A DNA stretch of 64,000 nt from Rhodoflexus caldus (GTDB lineage Bacteria; Bacteroidota; Bacteroidia; Cytophagales; Thermoflexibacteraceae): assembly GCF_021206925.1 (NCBI RefSeq), contig NZ_JAJPRF010000005.1:1-64000 (forward strand), written 5' to 3'. The notes below the pieces were generated by a model. The model was not told where the DNA came from. It was given only the letters and a program-made list of their open reading frames with translations, and ran no database searches. The translations under genes and the position numbers were made by a program. This document shows, one piece after another, positions 7,351 to 16,526 of this stretch. Within the stretch, counting starts at the first letter, position 1. Each line of letters begins with the position of its first letter.

Positions 7351-7953
7351 ATGCCAACACCACCACCCGATTTTGATAAAAGCAATGGCCTGCTGCCTGC
7401 AATTGTGCAAGATGCTGTAACGGGCAAAGTACTGATGCTGGGCTACATGAATGCCGAAGCCTACCAGAAAACAATCTCCGAACGAGTTGTAACTTTTTTC
7501 AGCCGTTCCAAAAATCGTCTTTGGACAAAAGGCGAAACTTCCGGTCATTTTTTACATGTTACCGATGTGCTGGTTGATTGCGACCGCGATACGGTGCTTG
7601 TCAAAGCACGTCCACAGGGGCCTACCTGCCATACAGGTGCAGATACCTGCTTTGACGAAAGCAACGCAAGCAACGTACTCTTTATTGAACACTTGAAGCA
7701 GGTGATCAAAAGTCGCAAAAACGCCTCGCCCGAAAGTTCTTATACGGCCAAACTTTTTGCCAAAGGAATTAACAAAATTGCGCAGAAAGTAGGCGAAGAG
7801 GCCGTAGAGTTAGTCATTGAAGCAAAAGACGATAACAAAGAACTGTTTTTAGGAGAAGCCGCTGACCTGCTGTTCCATTATTTAGTACTACTGGAAGCAA
7901 AATCTATTGACCTGAATGAGGTGATAGACGTACTCCGCCGGAGACACAAGTAA
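7351..7953 (+). CDS. hisIE: Bifunctional phosphoribosyl-AMP cyclohydrolase / phosphoribosyl-ATP pyrophosphatase
   Basis: The 200-residue enzyme catalyses steps 2 and 3 of histidine synthesis. The HisI half (about 10-115) has VLMLGYMNAEA, the metal-binding VDCDRDTVLVK and GPTCHTGADTCF. The HisE half (about 125-200) has KVGEEAVELVIEAKD and the EAADLLFHYLVLL helix. No other his gene is nearby; it sits 15 bases after the PIN gene, so its expression may depend on that unit's promoter. A clear terminator follows. Confidence 0.95.
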   Translation: MPTPPPDFDKSNGLLPAIVQDAVTGKVLMLGYMNAEAYQKTISERVVTFFSRSKNRLWTKGETSGHFLHVTDVLVDCDRDTVLVKARPQGPTCHTGADTCFDESNASNVLFIEHLKQVIKSRKNASPESSYTAKLFAKGINKIAQKVGEEAVELVIEAKDDNKELFLGEAADLLFHYLVLLEAKSIDLNEVIDVLRRRHK

Positions 7954-7982
7954 CATTTGTGCGTTTTCATAGCAACCATTGT

Positions 7983-8020
7983 CCGCCGATGAACAGGCTC
8001 ATCGGTGGATTTTTATTTTT
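7983..8020 (+). terminator. Terminator after hisIE
   Basis: CCGATGA (7986-7992) pairs with TCATCGG (7999-8005), followed by TTTTATTTTT at 8011-8020. It ends the PIN-hisIE transcript. A 15-base AT-rich motif ATTGAAAATCAATAA follows at 8035-8049 and recurs exactly at 50332-50346. Confidence 0.85.
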
Positions 8021-8130
8021 AACCAATACAAAGTATTGAAAATCAATAACTTGCTAAACATGGCATCTCGTTGGCACAAGCAGAGGTATCAAGTTAATCA
8101 TCGTATTTAAACTTAAACTTTGTTTCAGCC

Positions 8131-8742
8131 ATGAAAAAATCGTTCATAAAATCCGCTTTTGTTGCGATTGCCGCAACTTTTGTTGCCACCGCCTCTTTTG
8201 CTGTCGAGCCTCCTTCGGTGAAGGCACTCGAAAAGTTTGCTTACAGTGCCTATGTGCCTCAGGGACAGAAAAAAATCCGCATGGCATTTGAAAACAGCAC
8301 GGGTGAAGCCATCAGCGTGCGAATCTATGACCAAAGCAATCAATTGGTGTACTCCGAAAAACTGAAAAACATTCAGCAGATGCGCCGCGACTACGTCTTT
8401 GCGGATGACCTTGCCGCTGGGGTTTACCGCGTGGACTTGCGTGCAGGAGAATTTAGCGGCAGCAGTACGCTGGGGGTAGGCACAGCTGCCTATAAAAAGT
8501 TTTCGGCCTACGTATCACCGCAAATTATCAACGGCACGGTTAAGATTGCTTACGAAGGCAACAGCGAAGGCGTATATCTGAGCATTACCGATGCTAACAG
8601 CGCTGTGATTTATTCGGAACAAACAGGCAACCAAAGCAACTTTGCTCGTCGCTACAACCTGAGCCAATTGCCCAAAGGTAAGTACAAGTTGCTGGTTTTA
8701 CACGGCAACGAAAGTATTGAGCAAACCTACGAAGTAAAGTAA
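8131..8742 (+). CDS. Secreted two-repeat beta-sandwich protein
   Basis: 203 residues with a clear Sec signal peptide (KKSFIKS, hydrophobic AFVAIAATFVATASFA, cleavage near residue 24). The mature part holds two similar halves: about 32-105 ending in LAAGVYRVDLRAGEFS, and about 118-203 ending in LPKGKYKLLVLHGNES. In each a strand pair carrying a Y-S-E motif (QLVYSEKL, AVIYSEQT) precedes the G-x-Y turn. The pattern resembles the beta-sandwich of type IX secretion C-terminal domains and FlgD-like modules, but I cannot assign it to a family. It stands alone between two terminators, so it is probably expressed by itself in the periplasm or outside the cell. Confidence 0.75.
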   Translation: MKKSFIKSAFVAIAATFVATASFAVEPPSVKALEKFAYSAYVPQGQKKIRMAFENSTGEAISVRIYDQSNQLVYSEKLKNIQQMRRDYVFADDLAAGVYRVDLRAGEFSGSSTLGVGTAAYKKFSAYVSPQIINGTVKIAYEGNSEGVYLSITDANSAVIYSEQTGNQSNFARRYNLSQLPKGKYKLLVLHGNESIEQTYEVK

Positions 8743-8765
8743 TCGGTATTTATAAGGGTAAAAAT

Positions 8766-8800
8766 CAGCCGCTCGCTCCTCAACGGAAGAGCGGCTGTTG
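8766..8800. terminator. Bidirectional terminator between convergent genes
   Basis: CAGCCGCTC (8766-8774) pairs with GAGCGGCTG (8789-8797), 9 perfect pairs around a 14-base loop. T-rich sequence follows on the plus strand (TTGTATTT) and a weaker one on the minus strand. It serves the secreted protein gene and possibly the GH32 gene. Confidence 0.7.
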
Positions 8801-8814
8801 TATTTCCGCGACTA

Positions 8815-10386
8815 CTATTTCTTTATTTCGGGTTTCAGGTCGCGGAAAGAGGATGTTACCAATTTGGCCAGTCCTTTGCCCTTTTCGCCAAATGCCACTA
8901 CGCCACGGCTTTTTTCGGACGGAAAAACAACGTTGCTGATGGTATAACGCCCGTCTTGGGCAAACACCTCTACGGTATTGCGGTCAAACAATACGCGCAA
9001 TTTGAGGTTTTCGCCGTTCGTATCAATCGCCACACTGTCCAAAACAGTAAACTTCGGGCTGAATGATACATCGCCCGACTTGCTGCGGTCTAAATAGAGC
9101 ATCCTACGGGCTGCATCGTAGCGAATCACCGTTTCTTCCGTATCGCTTTTGAAAATTTTAAAACCGAAAACCGCATCGTTGGCAAATTCAAAAGTACCTT
9201 CAATGTCGTAGAGGTCTCCGCCTTTGTCCTGATTGCCGACTACCAACTCGCCTGCGCGTTGGAGTTCAATATTCAGATGGCGCGTGCTTGACTTGGCCAT
9301 GTCATTAACCATTTCCACGGGTTGTTGCAGCAAACGGTAGCCTTCCGGTTCTTTGCGCAAATACAACATGCGCGGAATAGCCATTCCGTTACGCCAAGGG
9401 TGCGTAGGCACCTGATTGGCATATGCCCAGTTGCTTATCCAACCCAACAATACGCGGCGGTCGTTAGGTATATGGTTGAACGTAACGGCAGCAAAATAAT
9501 CGCGGCCATAGTCTAAATACAGTGGCTTGTTGGCAGGGTTATCGTTCTTGAATCGCTTGCCGTCAAACTCACCGATGAAGTATTGCATCCCCTGAAAGCC
9601 GGGATAAGGCCCTTCGGCAGAAATAAGCAGTACCCATTTTTGCTTGCCGGGCTCGTTTTCCACAGGCAAAGAGAACAGGTCGGGGCACTCCCAAGGGATG
9701 GCCACATTCCCTTCCGGGCCAAACTCGCTCAGCAACTCCCAGTTTTTCAGGTTGGCAGAGCCGTAAAACTGCGTTTTGTGTTCATTGGGCAGATTGACCG
9801 CCATAATCCATTTTTTGCTTTCCTCGTGCCAGAAAACCTTGGGGTCGCGAAAATCTTTTTTGCCTAAATCTATGACAGGATTTTTGTCATACTTTGTCCA
9901 TGTCCGCCCTTTGTCGGTGCTGTATGCCATGTGCTGCGTTTGCAGATACACATCGGGGTTTTTAGGGTCTAAAATGCGGTGAGCGGTGTAAAATGCCACA
10001 AAAGCATTTTCGCCAAATCCCGCAGTGTTGTTTTTATCTACAACGGCACTGCCGGAGAAAATCATGGCAGTATCCTCTGCAATTGCGATGGGCAGTTCTT
10101 CCCAATGCAGCAGATCGCGGCTGACGGCATGACCCCAGTGCATATGCCCCCATACTTTATCAAAAGGATTGTGCTGGAAGAAAAGATGAAATTCGCCGTC
10201 GTGGTACAATAGCCCGTTAGGGTCGTTTGTCCAGAATTTCCGCGGCGTAAAATGGAATTGCGGACGCAAATGCACCGTTATACTGTCAGTAAGTTGGCTG
10301 ATTTGCTTCCCTTCTTTGGCGGCAGGATTGCAGGCTGCCACCGCTGCAAGGGTCAATAGGCCAAGCAAATGTGATTTTATCTTCAT
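8815..10386 (-). CDS. GH32 fructan hydrolase lipoprotein (levanase/inulinase type)
   Basis: The 523-residue protein has a lipoprotein signal ending in LAAVAAC (Cys at 19), so it is likely anchored in the outer or inner membrane. The GH32 five-blade propeller (about 40-345) shows the nucleophile motif WTNDPNG, FSGSAVVD, RDP in FRDPKVFWH, and the acid/base motif WECPDLF. A beta-sandwich follows to the end. It should release fructose or fructo-oligosaccharides from levan, inulin or sucrose; the specificity cannot be read. Its ATG overlaps the stop of the haloperoxidase-like gene by ATGA (10383-10386), so it is the third gene of a coupled operon. There is no susC/susD or fructokinase in the window. 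Confidence 0.92.
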   Translation of the reverse strand: MKIKSHLLGLLTLAAVAACNPAAKEGKQISQLTDSITVHLRPQFHFTPRKFWTNDPNGLLYHDGEFHLFFQHNPFDKVWGHMHWGHAVSRDLLHWEELPIAIAEDTAMIFSGSAVVDKNNTAGFGENAFVAFYTAHRILDPKNPDVYLQTQHMAYSTDKGRTWTKYDKNPVIDLGKKDFRDPKVFWHEESKKWIMAVNLPNEHKTQFYGSANLKNWELLSEFGPEGNVAIPWECPDLFSLPVENEPGKQKWVLLISAEGPYPGFQGMQYFIGEFDGKRFKNDNPANKPLYLDYGRDYFAAVTFNHIPNDRRVLLGWISNWAYANQVPTHPWRNGMAIPRMLYLRKEPEGYRLLQQPVEMVNDMAKSSTRHLNIELQRAGELVVGNQDKGGDLYDIEGTFEFANDAVFGFKIFKSDTEETVIRYDAARRMLYLDRSKSGDVSFSPKFTVLDSVAIDTNGENLKLRVLFDRNTVEVFAQDGRYTISNVVFPSEKSRGVVAFGEKGKGLAKLVTSSFRDLKPEIKK

Positions 10387-11768
10387 TGTGCAGTGGTTGA
10401 GTTAATTTTCGTGCGTAAAAGTACCCAATTGCCTACTTTTTTGCCTTGTTCGGCGCTTCGCTTGAGCGTGTTCCGGTAGTGAATCCCGCCGTACAGTCGG
10501 CTGATGGAGCACTCCTCGGCGGCCTGCCTGAATGAGCTGAAACTTCTTACCGAACGGCCATAAGGCACTTCCGTACTGTCATTGAAGGCAAAATTATCAC
10601 CGTAAAGGGCGGTCATCACTTCGGCAGAGGCAGAGGAAATTACGCTGTGCCCGCTGGTATATTCGGGGAAAGGAGGGGTTTGCAAAAACGGCTCCCATGT
10701 TTCGTCTATGTATTTGTTGATGACGGCAATCGGGCGCGGCATATTGCTGTAAAACTTTTCTTCCCAGCAGGAAATAAAACCATCAAACAAAGCAATGCTG
10801 ACCATGGCGAAACTTTGAGCAGTGCGGGCAGCATCGGCGTTGGTATTGCGGGCTATTTGCGAAGCAATCATCATCCAGTGCCCGCCGGGGGTCATTTTCT
10901 TGGAATTGAAAACTACATGCCCTTTGTGGTGCGATACAAAAGGGTTGTCATCCCAAAAGAAGGCAATTTCCTGCTGTTCTTTGGTCAGTTGCCTGTTCAC
11001 ATCAAATACATCCTGCACTTCTTTGAAGTACGGGCTGTCTTTTTTGTTGGAATAAGGAATCGGGCGCGGCGGTTTGAACTGTGCGGCAGAGTCCAGCGCC
11101 AACGTTGCAATGGTGCGCCAATAAGGCTCCAAAGCATCGGCGTAATCGGGCGGCGTAGGATTCCACACATCTTCCCGACGAGTTACATTGTATCGCTCAT
11201 AGCCCCGCGACTCTTTGTAGTTGTCTTTGGCGGCGCGGGCAAGAACAGCTTTACCCACAGCCTCGCCAAATTCGGTCGCCTTTGCAATGGTTTCCTTGGG
11301 CATACCGCTTTTTTCTACAGCAGCCATCACTTCCTTTTCGCAGCGGTTGAGCGAATCGTGAGAAAACGTAACTTTTCTTGCCACGGTAAACATGGCTTTG
11401 AAACCTGCCAATGCTGCCGCCTTGCTGATGTCGGTTGAAGGAACGGGCATGGGGTCAAACCCGCGCAGACGGGCAGTAAGCGAAGGATATTTTGCCGTAT
11501 CTGCCCAACGGGTGGCTTCATAGGCTGCCAGTGCGGTATAAGCATATATCCGACTGGCGACCGGCGGCGAAAAGATGTCGTAAATAACCACATCGGTAAC
11601 TTCCTGCAAACCTTTGTGCAGTAACACGGGTGAATCGGCAGCAATGGGTTGCACATTGGCAGAGGATGCCTCCTGCGTGTCTTTCTGTGTGCTGCTACAT
11701 GCTTGCAAACCTGCCAACAGCCCCGACAGGCTGCACAGGAGTAAACAGAAACGAAGAGAAATTGTCAT
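10383..11768 (-). CDS. Vanadium haloperoxidase-like PAP2-superfamily lipoprotein
   Basis: About 461 residues. I start it at ATG 11768 because this gives a lipoprotein signal ending in LLAGLQAC and an ATGA overlap with the upstream gene. The C-terminal half carries the vanadate/phosphate site of the acid phosphatase-haloperoxidase fold: K-x6-RP in KFYSNMPRP, TSGHS in place of PSGHS, and SRLYGGIHYRN with the acid-base histidine. The aspartate that usually follows that histidine is replaced by N-T. It may be a haloperoxidase or a phosphatase; the fold is clear, the reaction is not. As a lipoprotein it would act in the periplasm or at the surface, alongside the UnbV and GH32 proteins of the same operon. 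Confidence 0.88.
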   Translation of the reverse strand: MTISLRFCLLLCSLSGLLAGLQACSSTQKDTQEASSANVQPIAADSPVLLHKGLQEVTDVVIYDIFSPPVASRIYAYTALAAYEATRWADTAKYPSLTARLRGFDPMPVPSTDISKAAALAGFKAMFTVARKVTFSHDSLNRCEKEVMAAVEKSGMPKETIAKATEFGEAVGKAVLARAAKDNYKESRGYERYNVTRREDVWNPTPPDYADALEPYWRTIATLALDSAAQFKPPRPIPYSNKKDSPYFKEVQDVFDVNRQLTKEQQEIAFFWDDNPFVSHHKGHVVFNSKKMTPGGHWMMIASQIARNTNADAARTAQSFAMVSIALFDGFISCWEEKFYSNMPRPIAVINKYIDETWEPFLQTPPFPEYTSGHSVISSASAEVMTALYGDNFAFNDSTEVPYGRSVRSFSSFRQAAEECSISRLYGGIHYRNTLKRSAEQGKKVGNWVLLRTKINSTTAQ

Positions 11769-14700
11769 TGTTGTTGCGGTAAAAAGTTGATTTTTTTCAC
11801 AGATGCACCTTGCCACACAGAGCGGCTGCTTTGCGAAAGAAACGACGAGCCGATGTACAATTCATGGCGACGGGTTTTGCCGTTAGCAAGCGTCAGCAAA
11901 GCCGCATGGGCGCGGGCAGGCGGCACCTCCTTGCGGCGATTGACACGGCTGCGGAAGGTGAGCAGGGTATTGCGGTTGCGGCTTGCCACATACAGCGGCT
12001 GGCCGTTTGCCCCGCTGATTTGTACCAATGCCTTCGCATCTTCGGGAACGAACCAGCCGCTCTGCGCGAAATTGGCGGCTTCAAATTCCCCGTTGCCTTT
12101 GCCTTTCAACAGCAAGCCGTAAGAAGCATCCTGTCTGCCTGTCATCACCTCGGTGCCATAATCATTGCCTACAAGTAAAACATCCAAATTGCCGTCGTCG
12201 TCCACATCATCGGCTAATATGCCGAAAACAGGGCTGTACTGGGCTTCCAACGGCAGTTGCCTGGTTTCAAACTGCCCGTTGCCTTTATTTTCAACATAGG
12301 CCGATGCCAAAAAGTTGGCCGTATGTACGGTTGCCATTTTCAGCGTATCTGCACCCAACGACTCGGCCATGCCTGCCGAAGCAAAGGCTTTGTAGCTGGT
12401 AAATCGGGCTTTGATGGAAATCATTTGTTTCATCATGTCGTCTCGGCCAAAAAACGGAAACTCGCGAAGCACACCGGCATCGTCGGGAAAATAGGCGGTC
12501 GGAATGGCATCGTAGCTGCCGTTTTTGTCAAAATCGGCGGAGTAGAGCCGCACGGGGCGCTCGGCAGTAGGACGAAACAGGCTGTTCAACCCGAAATTAC
12601 CCGCGATGTAGTCAATATCGCCGTCGTTGTCAAAGTCAGCACCTGCAAGACTGTTCCACCAGCCTGTGAGTTGGTCTAAGCCGTTGCCGCTTTGTCGGGT
12701 CAGTTTGCCCTTGTCGTTGCGGAACAGTGTCAGCGGCATCCACTCGCCCGCCAGCAACAAGTCATGGTCGCCGTCATTGTCAAAATCTGTCCACAGCGCA
12801 TCGCAAATCATGCCTATGTCTATCAGTTCGGGGGCTGCTTGGGCAGTAACATCGGTGAATTTTACCACACCGCTTTGCGTGTCGTTGCGGAGCAAAAAAC
12901 TGCTCACCGGTTTGGGATAAAACTGCGGGAAGTTGCGTCCGCCGACAAATAAGTCAAGGTCGCCGTCGCTGTCAAAATCAGCAGCCTTCACGCATGATTT
13001 GCTGACCAGCAATTCGGGAATGGCCTGTGGCTGCAAAATAAACCTGCCTTTTTCGTTCAGATAGAATCGGTCGCGGTAAGCACCTGTTCCCTGCGGTTGC
13101 TCATTGCTGCCGCTGGCGATGTAAAGGTCATCGTCGCCGTCGCTGTCGGCATCAAAAAAGAGTACGCCCATATCTTCGTAAATTTTAGCGCTGCTGTCCG
13201 CATCGGCAATCAGGTCTTGCATCTGAAATTTGCCGTCAGGTTTTTGTATAAAAAATCGTCCTTTGCGCTGATTACTGCCGCCAATGAAGAGGTCTTCCAA
13301 ACCGTCGCCGTTTGCATCGGCAACTGCCAGTGCGGGGCCGTATTGCGACAACTTGTGCGGCAATAGTTTTTGCAAATTGAAGTCCACATAATCCAGTTCA
13401 TCGTGGCGGTATTGGATGGCCTCATCGCCGCCGAGTGCCTGAAACAAGGGCTGTTCAACCGCTGTATCGGCAGGTGCAATCGGTGCACCTGCTTTGGCGT
13501 ATTCTGCCATAATCACCTGATTAACAGATACATATTTCAAAATTTCGGTTTTGCCGTCCGGCCAGATGATGCGCACCTCATCCACCTTTTGCGCAGCCCC
13601 CAAACCGAAATGGGCCACATTTTCCATAGTAGAGAGATAGCCGCGATACAGGCTGTTTTCATGTATTTGCTTTTCGCCGTTGCCATAGCGCAACTCAACA
13701 ATGGTTCCCACACCCATCGGATTTCTATCCGTGCCTTTAAAGCGGATGCGGAGATAATTGCGGTCGGTGCGTTTCTGCTCGGTCAGGTTATTGCGGTACA
13801 CATGGGCAGAATCATCAATATTATTGACAATGTAATCCAAATCGCCGTCGTTGTCCAAGTCGGCATAGGCTGCACCGTTGGAAAAGCTCGGCTGCTCTAT
13901 TCCCCACTCTTCCATCACTTTTTCAAACAGGCCGTTGCCTTTATTGCGGAAAGCATAGTTTTTCAGTTTCACGCGCGGAATTTCTTCCAGCAACATGTCT
14001 TTGGGCGCATAAATGGCCATTGCTGCGCGGTAGGCGGCAAAGTCGCGGTCGGTGATGTCTTTCGGGAAACCGTTGGTAACTATTAGGTCGCGGAGGCCGT
14101 CGCCGTCAAAATCTGCCACCAACGGCGTCCAACTCCAATCGGTTTCCGCAATGCCCGCCAGCATGGAGATATCAGAGAAAACGGGCAGCGAGGTACCCGG
14201 CCTGTTGCCGCGATTCAGTTGCAGCGTATTGCGCACAAACTGGTACTGATAGCCGAATTGGTCATTGTTGATGTAGTGATAATAATTGGCAGGCGCAAGC
14301 ATCTGCTTTTTTCGCCGGTTGTCTTCGGGCAGCATATCCAGCGCAACAATATCGGCAAGACCGTCATTGTTCATGTCGGCCACTTCGTTGCCCATGGCCG
14401 AGTAGCAGGTGTGCATAAACATTTCGGGTGCATGGTCGGTAAACGTACCGTTGCGGTTGTTGATGTAAAAAATGTCGTTGGTCAGGTAGTCGTTGGTGAT
14501 GTAAATATCCTTCCAGCCGTCGCGGTTGATGTCGCAAATATTGACACCCAAGCCAAAACCCTCAATGGTAATGCCTGCCTGTTTGGATACATCGGTGAAG
14601 CGGGCATGGCCGAGCGCACTGTCGTAGTCGTTGCGGTAGAGCCGGTCGGTAATAGCAGCGCTGCCGTCGGTAATTTTTTTGCGGTACTTGTTGGGGTAAG

Positions 14701-15298
14701 TGGTTTGCGACATCTCATTGACCAGAATATACAGGTCTAAATCACCATCGTTATCGTAATCAAAAAAAGCAGCGTTGGTAGTATGTGTGGTATCAGCAAT
14801 ACCATATTCGGCAGCCATTTCCCTGAAAACGGGTACGCCGTCTTTAATGCCTTGATTTACAAACAGTTGATTAGCTCTCTTGGCAGGTTCGGGGTGTGCG
14901 GTTGCGCATACGTACAAATCGGGCAGTCCATCGGTGTTGATATCTACCACAGCCACACCCGATGACCAGCGGTCGGCAGCCGCTACGCCCGCGCGGTCGG
15001 TGATGTCTTCAAACTGCCATTCGCCTTTGTTCAGGTACAACTGATTGGCCACCATATTGCCCGTAAAGTACACATCCTGCAAACCGTCGTTGTTGAAATC
15101 GGCAATGGCAACGCCGCCGCCGTTGTAGATGTATTCAAAGTCCAGGATGTTCATGGTGTCGGTTTCCGTAATTCGGTTGGAAAAACGGATGCCCGAATCT
15201 CCCGCAGGAACAGCCGTAAACTGTTTGTCGTAGCGGTTGCAAGCCGTCAATACCCATATAAGAGCGGCATAAGCCGACCATCTGTAAATCAGGTTCAT
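11765..15298 (-). CDS. FG-GAP/VCBS repeat lipoprotein with ASPIC/UnbV domain
   Basis: About 1177 residues, starting at ATG 15298 (the frame upstream offers only TTG). The signal peptide ends in VLTAC, a lipobox. About a dozen calcium-loop motifs of the D-x-D-x-D-G-x-x-D kind follow (DFNNDGLQD, DYDNDGDLD, DFDGDGLRD, DADSDGDDD, DFDNDGDID), forming two integrin-like propellers. They flank an ASPIC/UnbV domain at about 525-610 (NSLYRGYLSTMENVAHFGLG, then VDEVRIIWPDGKTE). Such proteins are common in Bacteroidota, often in glycan loci, and their binding role is unproven. It is the first gene of the coupled lipoprotein operon. The repeats show as recurrent GTCGCCGTCGTTGTCAAA-like DNA on the plus strand. 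Confidence 0.92.
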   Translation of the reverse strand: MNLIYRWSAYAALIWVLTACNRYDKQFTAVPAGDSGIRFSNRITETDTMNILDFEYIYNGGGVAIADFNNDGLQDVYFTGNMVANQLYLNKGEWQFEDITDRAGVAAADRWSSGVAVVDINTDGLPDLYVCATAHPEPAKRANQLFVNQGIKDGVPVFREMAAEYGIADTTHTTNAAFFDYDNDGDLDLYILVNEMSQTTYPNKYRKKITDGSAAITDRLYRNDYDSALGHARFTDVSKQAGITIEGFGLGVNICDINRDGWKDIYITNDYLTNDIFYINNRNGTFTDHAPEMFMHTCYSAMGNEVADMNNDGLADIVALDMLPEDNRRKKQMLAPANYYHYINNDQFGYQYQFVRNTLQLNRGNRPGTSLPVFSDISMLAGIAETDWSWTPLVADFDGDGLRDLIVTNGFPKDITDRDFAAYRAAMAIYAPKDMLLEEIPRVKLKNYAFRNKGNGLFEKVMEEWGIEQPSFSNGAAYADLDNDGDLDYIVNNIDDSAHVYRNNLTEQKRTDRNYLRIRFKGTDRNPMGVGTIVELRYGNGEKQIHENSLYRGYLSTMENVAHFGLGAAQKVDEVRIIWPDGKTEILKYVSVNQVIMAEYAKAGAPIAPADTAVEQPLFQALGGDEAIQYRHDELDYVDFNLQKLLPHKLSQYGPALAVADANGDGLEDLFIGGSNQRKGRFFIQKPDGKFQMQDLIADADSSAKIYEDMGVLFFDADSDGDDDLYIASGSNEQPQGTGAYRDRFYLNEKGRFILQPQAIPELLVSKSCVKAADFDSDGDLDLFVGGRNFPQFYPKPVSSFLLRNDTQSGVVKFTDVTAQAAPELIDIGMICDALWTDFDNDGDHDLLLAGEWMPLTLFRNDKGKLTRQSGNGLDQLTGWWNSLAGADFDNDGDIDYIAGNFGLNSLFRPTAERPVRLYSADFDKNGSYDAIPTAYFPDDAGVLREFPFFGRDDMMKQMISIKARFTSYKAFASAGMAESLGADTLKMATVHTANFLASAYVENKGNGQFETRQLPLEAQYSPVFGILADDVDDDGNLDVLLVGNDYGTEVMTGRQDASYGLLLKGKGNGEFEAANFAQSGWFVPEDAKALVQISGANGQPLYVASRNRNTLLTFRSRVNRRKEVPPARAHAALLTLANGKTRRHELYIGSSFLSQSSRSVWQGASVKKINFLPQQQ

Positions 15299-15413
15299 AG
15301 GCAATCAAGTGTCTTCATTTGGCGGTAAAATAGAAAAATTTTTGTCATCTGCAAGAATGGCCGAAAGGAGTAAGGTTTTATACTGGCAGATAACCGGCCT
15401 TACTCAAAAACTT

Positions 15414-16154
15414 TCAGTCTTTCTTTCCGTGGAAATTAAAGTTAGTAATCCAAATGATTTGAGCAAGGTTTAAGAACCTGAGGTCTTTGTGGCGGTTTCG
15501 CACCAAAGTTTGCAACATGTAGCCCAATTCTATGCGCCCCATTTTACCTGTCTCATAGCCTAATCCTGCATAAGCCCAATCTTCACTGTACGCAGCAATT
15601 TTTGCCCCTGTCAGACTAAGAAAAAATTCATTGTATGCAATCAGATAAAATTCATGTTTATCCAAATTGCGCCCTTGCAGCGGCAAATTAAAGCCTATTT
15701 GGTATCTGGTACGAGTAGAAAAAGGATATAAGCCTGTCTGCTTGTCTTCTGTAAACCTCTCTTCTAATCGCAATCTATTGGTTATTCTGCTTTTTGAGGC
15801 AGGCAGAGAAAAAAATACTTGTTGCCAAAGCCGATGTTCATTCACAAAATTTTCATTGAAAGGATTATTGCGTTGATAGGTATAGCTTCCCGCAAGTTGT
15901 ACGTTAGACGATAATAAGTAAACAATGCTCGGCTGTATATAGAGTTGTAAATCGGTAGCAGGATATTCAACACCACCTATATTTTCGTAAAAGGCATCAA
16001 TTGTTGTTGAAGCAAAAAAATTGTAATTCCATTTTGGACATATCCTGCCTGTTTGGTTGATGGTAGGAAGAAAGCCATAGAAAGTAAGATTTTGAGCGTA
16101 GGCGATACGATACATTATCAGCAACCCAACTACCAATATCGTTCTGACTCTCAT
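15414..16154 (-). CDS. DUF2490 family outer-membrane protein
   Basis: About 246 residues from ATG 16154, which gives a signal peptide (RVRTILVVGLLIMYRIAYAQ, cleavage after AQ). The mature chain alternates hydrophobic and polar residues in beta-strand lengths (LQLYIQPSIVYLLS, YTYQRNNPFNENFVNEHRLWQQ, NRLRLEERFTEDK), ending WITNFNFHGKKD. RLRLEERF, FNLPLQGRN and the AYNEFFL strand fit the DUF2490 barrel as I remember it. The frame is open for 59 more codons upstream but with no ATG. Role unknown. It is about 115 bases from the UnbV operon on the same strand. Confidence 0.8.
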   Translation of the reverse strand: MRVRTILVVGLLIMYRIAYAQNLTFYGFLPTINQTGRICPKWNYNFFASTTIDAFYENIGGVEYPATDLQLYIQPSIVYLLSSNVQLAGSYTYQRNNPFNENFVNEHRLWQQVFFSLPASKSRITNRLRLEERFTEDKQTGLYPFSTRTRYQIGFNLPLQGRNLDKHEFYLIAYNEFFLSLTGAKIAAYSEDWAYAGLGYETGKMGRIELGYMLQTLVRNRHKDLRFLNLAQIIWITNFNFHGKKD

Positions 16155-16338
16155 AGGAGATACACAAAGATTTTGCCTTACCAAACGTGCCGTTACATAT
16201 TGGATAATACGACAAATGCGGGCAAAACGATATGTTAAAAAATGTTTGGCAGTTTTTTGAATAGTTACGTTGCGGATAAACAATTGAGCCAATAAAAATC
16301 GGCACGTATGATATTGATTGGCTACTTTCAAAACAAAC

Positions 16339-16447
16339 GCCGACTCATAATTTTAAACCGACAACAAAAGAGAACAAAGGCAAGCTACTGAAAAGCCTGT
16401 TATCGCAGTTCATAATATCTCTTTCGCTTTAATTAGTCGGCTTTTTT
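16339..16447 (+). ncRNA. Candidate structured RNA or complex terminator
   Basis: The 372-base gene-free stretch 16155-16526 holds a nested structure. Outer helix: GCCGACT (16339-16345) with AGTCGGC (16435-16441), extended by AATT/AATT and AAA/TTT pairs across small bulges. Middle helix: AAAGAGA (16367-16373) with TCTCTTT (16418-16424). Inner helix: AGGC (16378-16381) with GCCT (16395-16398). A run of six T (16442-16447) follows the outer helix on the plus strand, as in a small RNA with its own intrinsic terminator. It could also be a leader of the downstream propeller gene. I found no exact promoter upstream and recognise no RNA family. Nothing else clear was seen in the stretch. Confidence 0.4.
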
Positions 16448-16526
16448 GCTTTGTAGCATAGACATTATCTCAAAAATTCCGCAAAAAAACCCGTAATTAA
16501 CAGCCGGATTGAAATGTTACACGCAA

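Noticed and set aside
11765-15298. Repeated GTCGCCGTCGTTGTC strings as a DNA-level repeat
   Set aside because: They encode the D-x-D-x-D-G calcium loops of the FG-GAP protein and need no other explanation.
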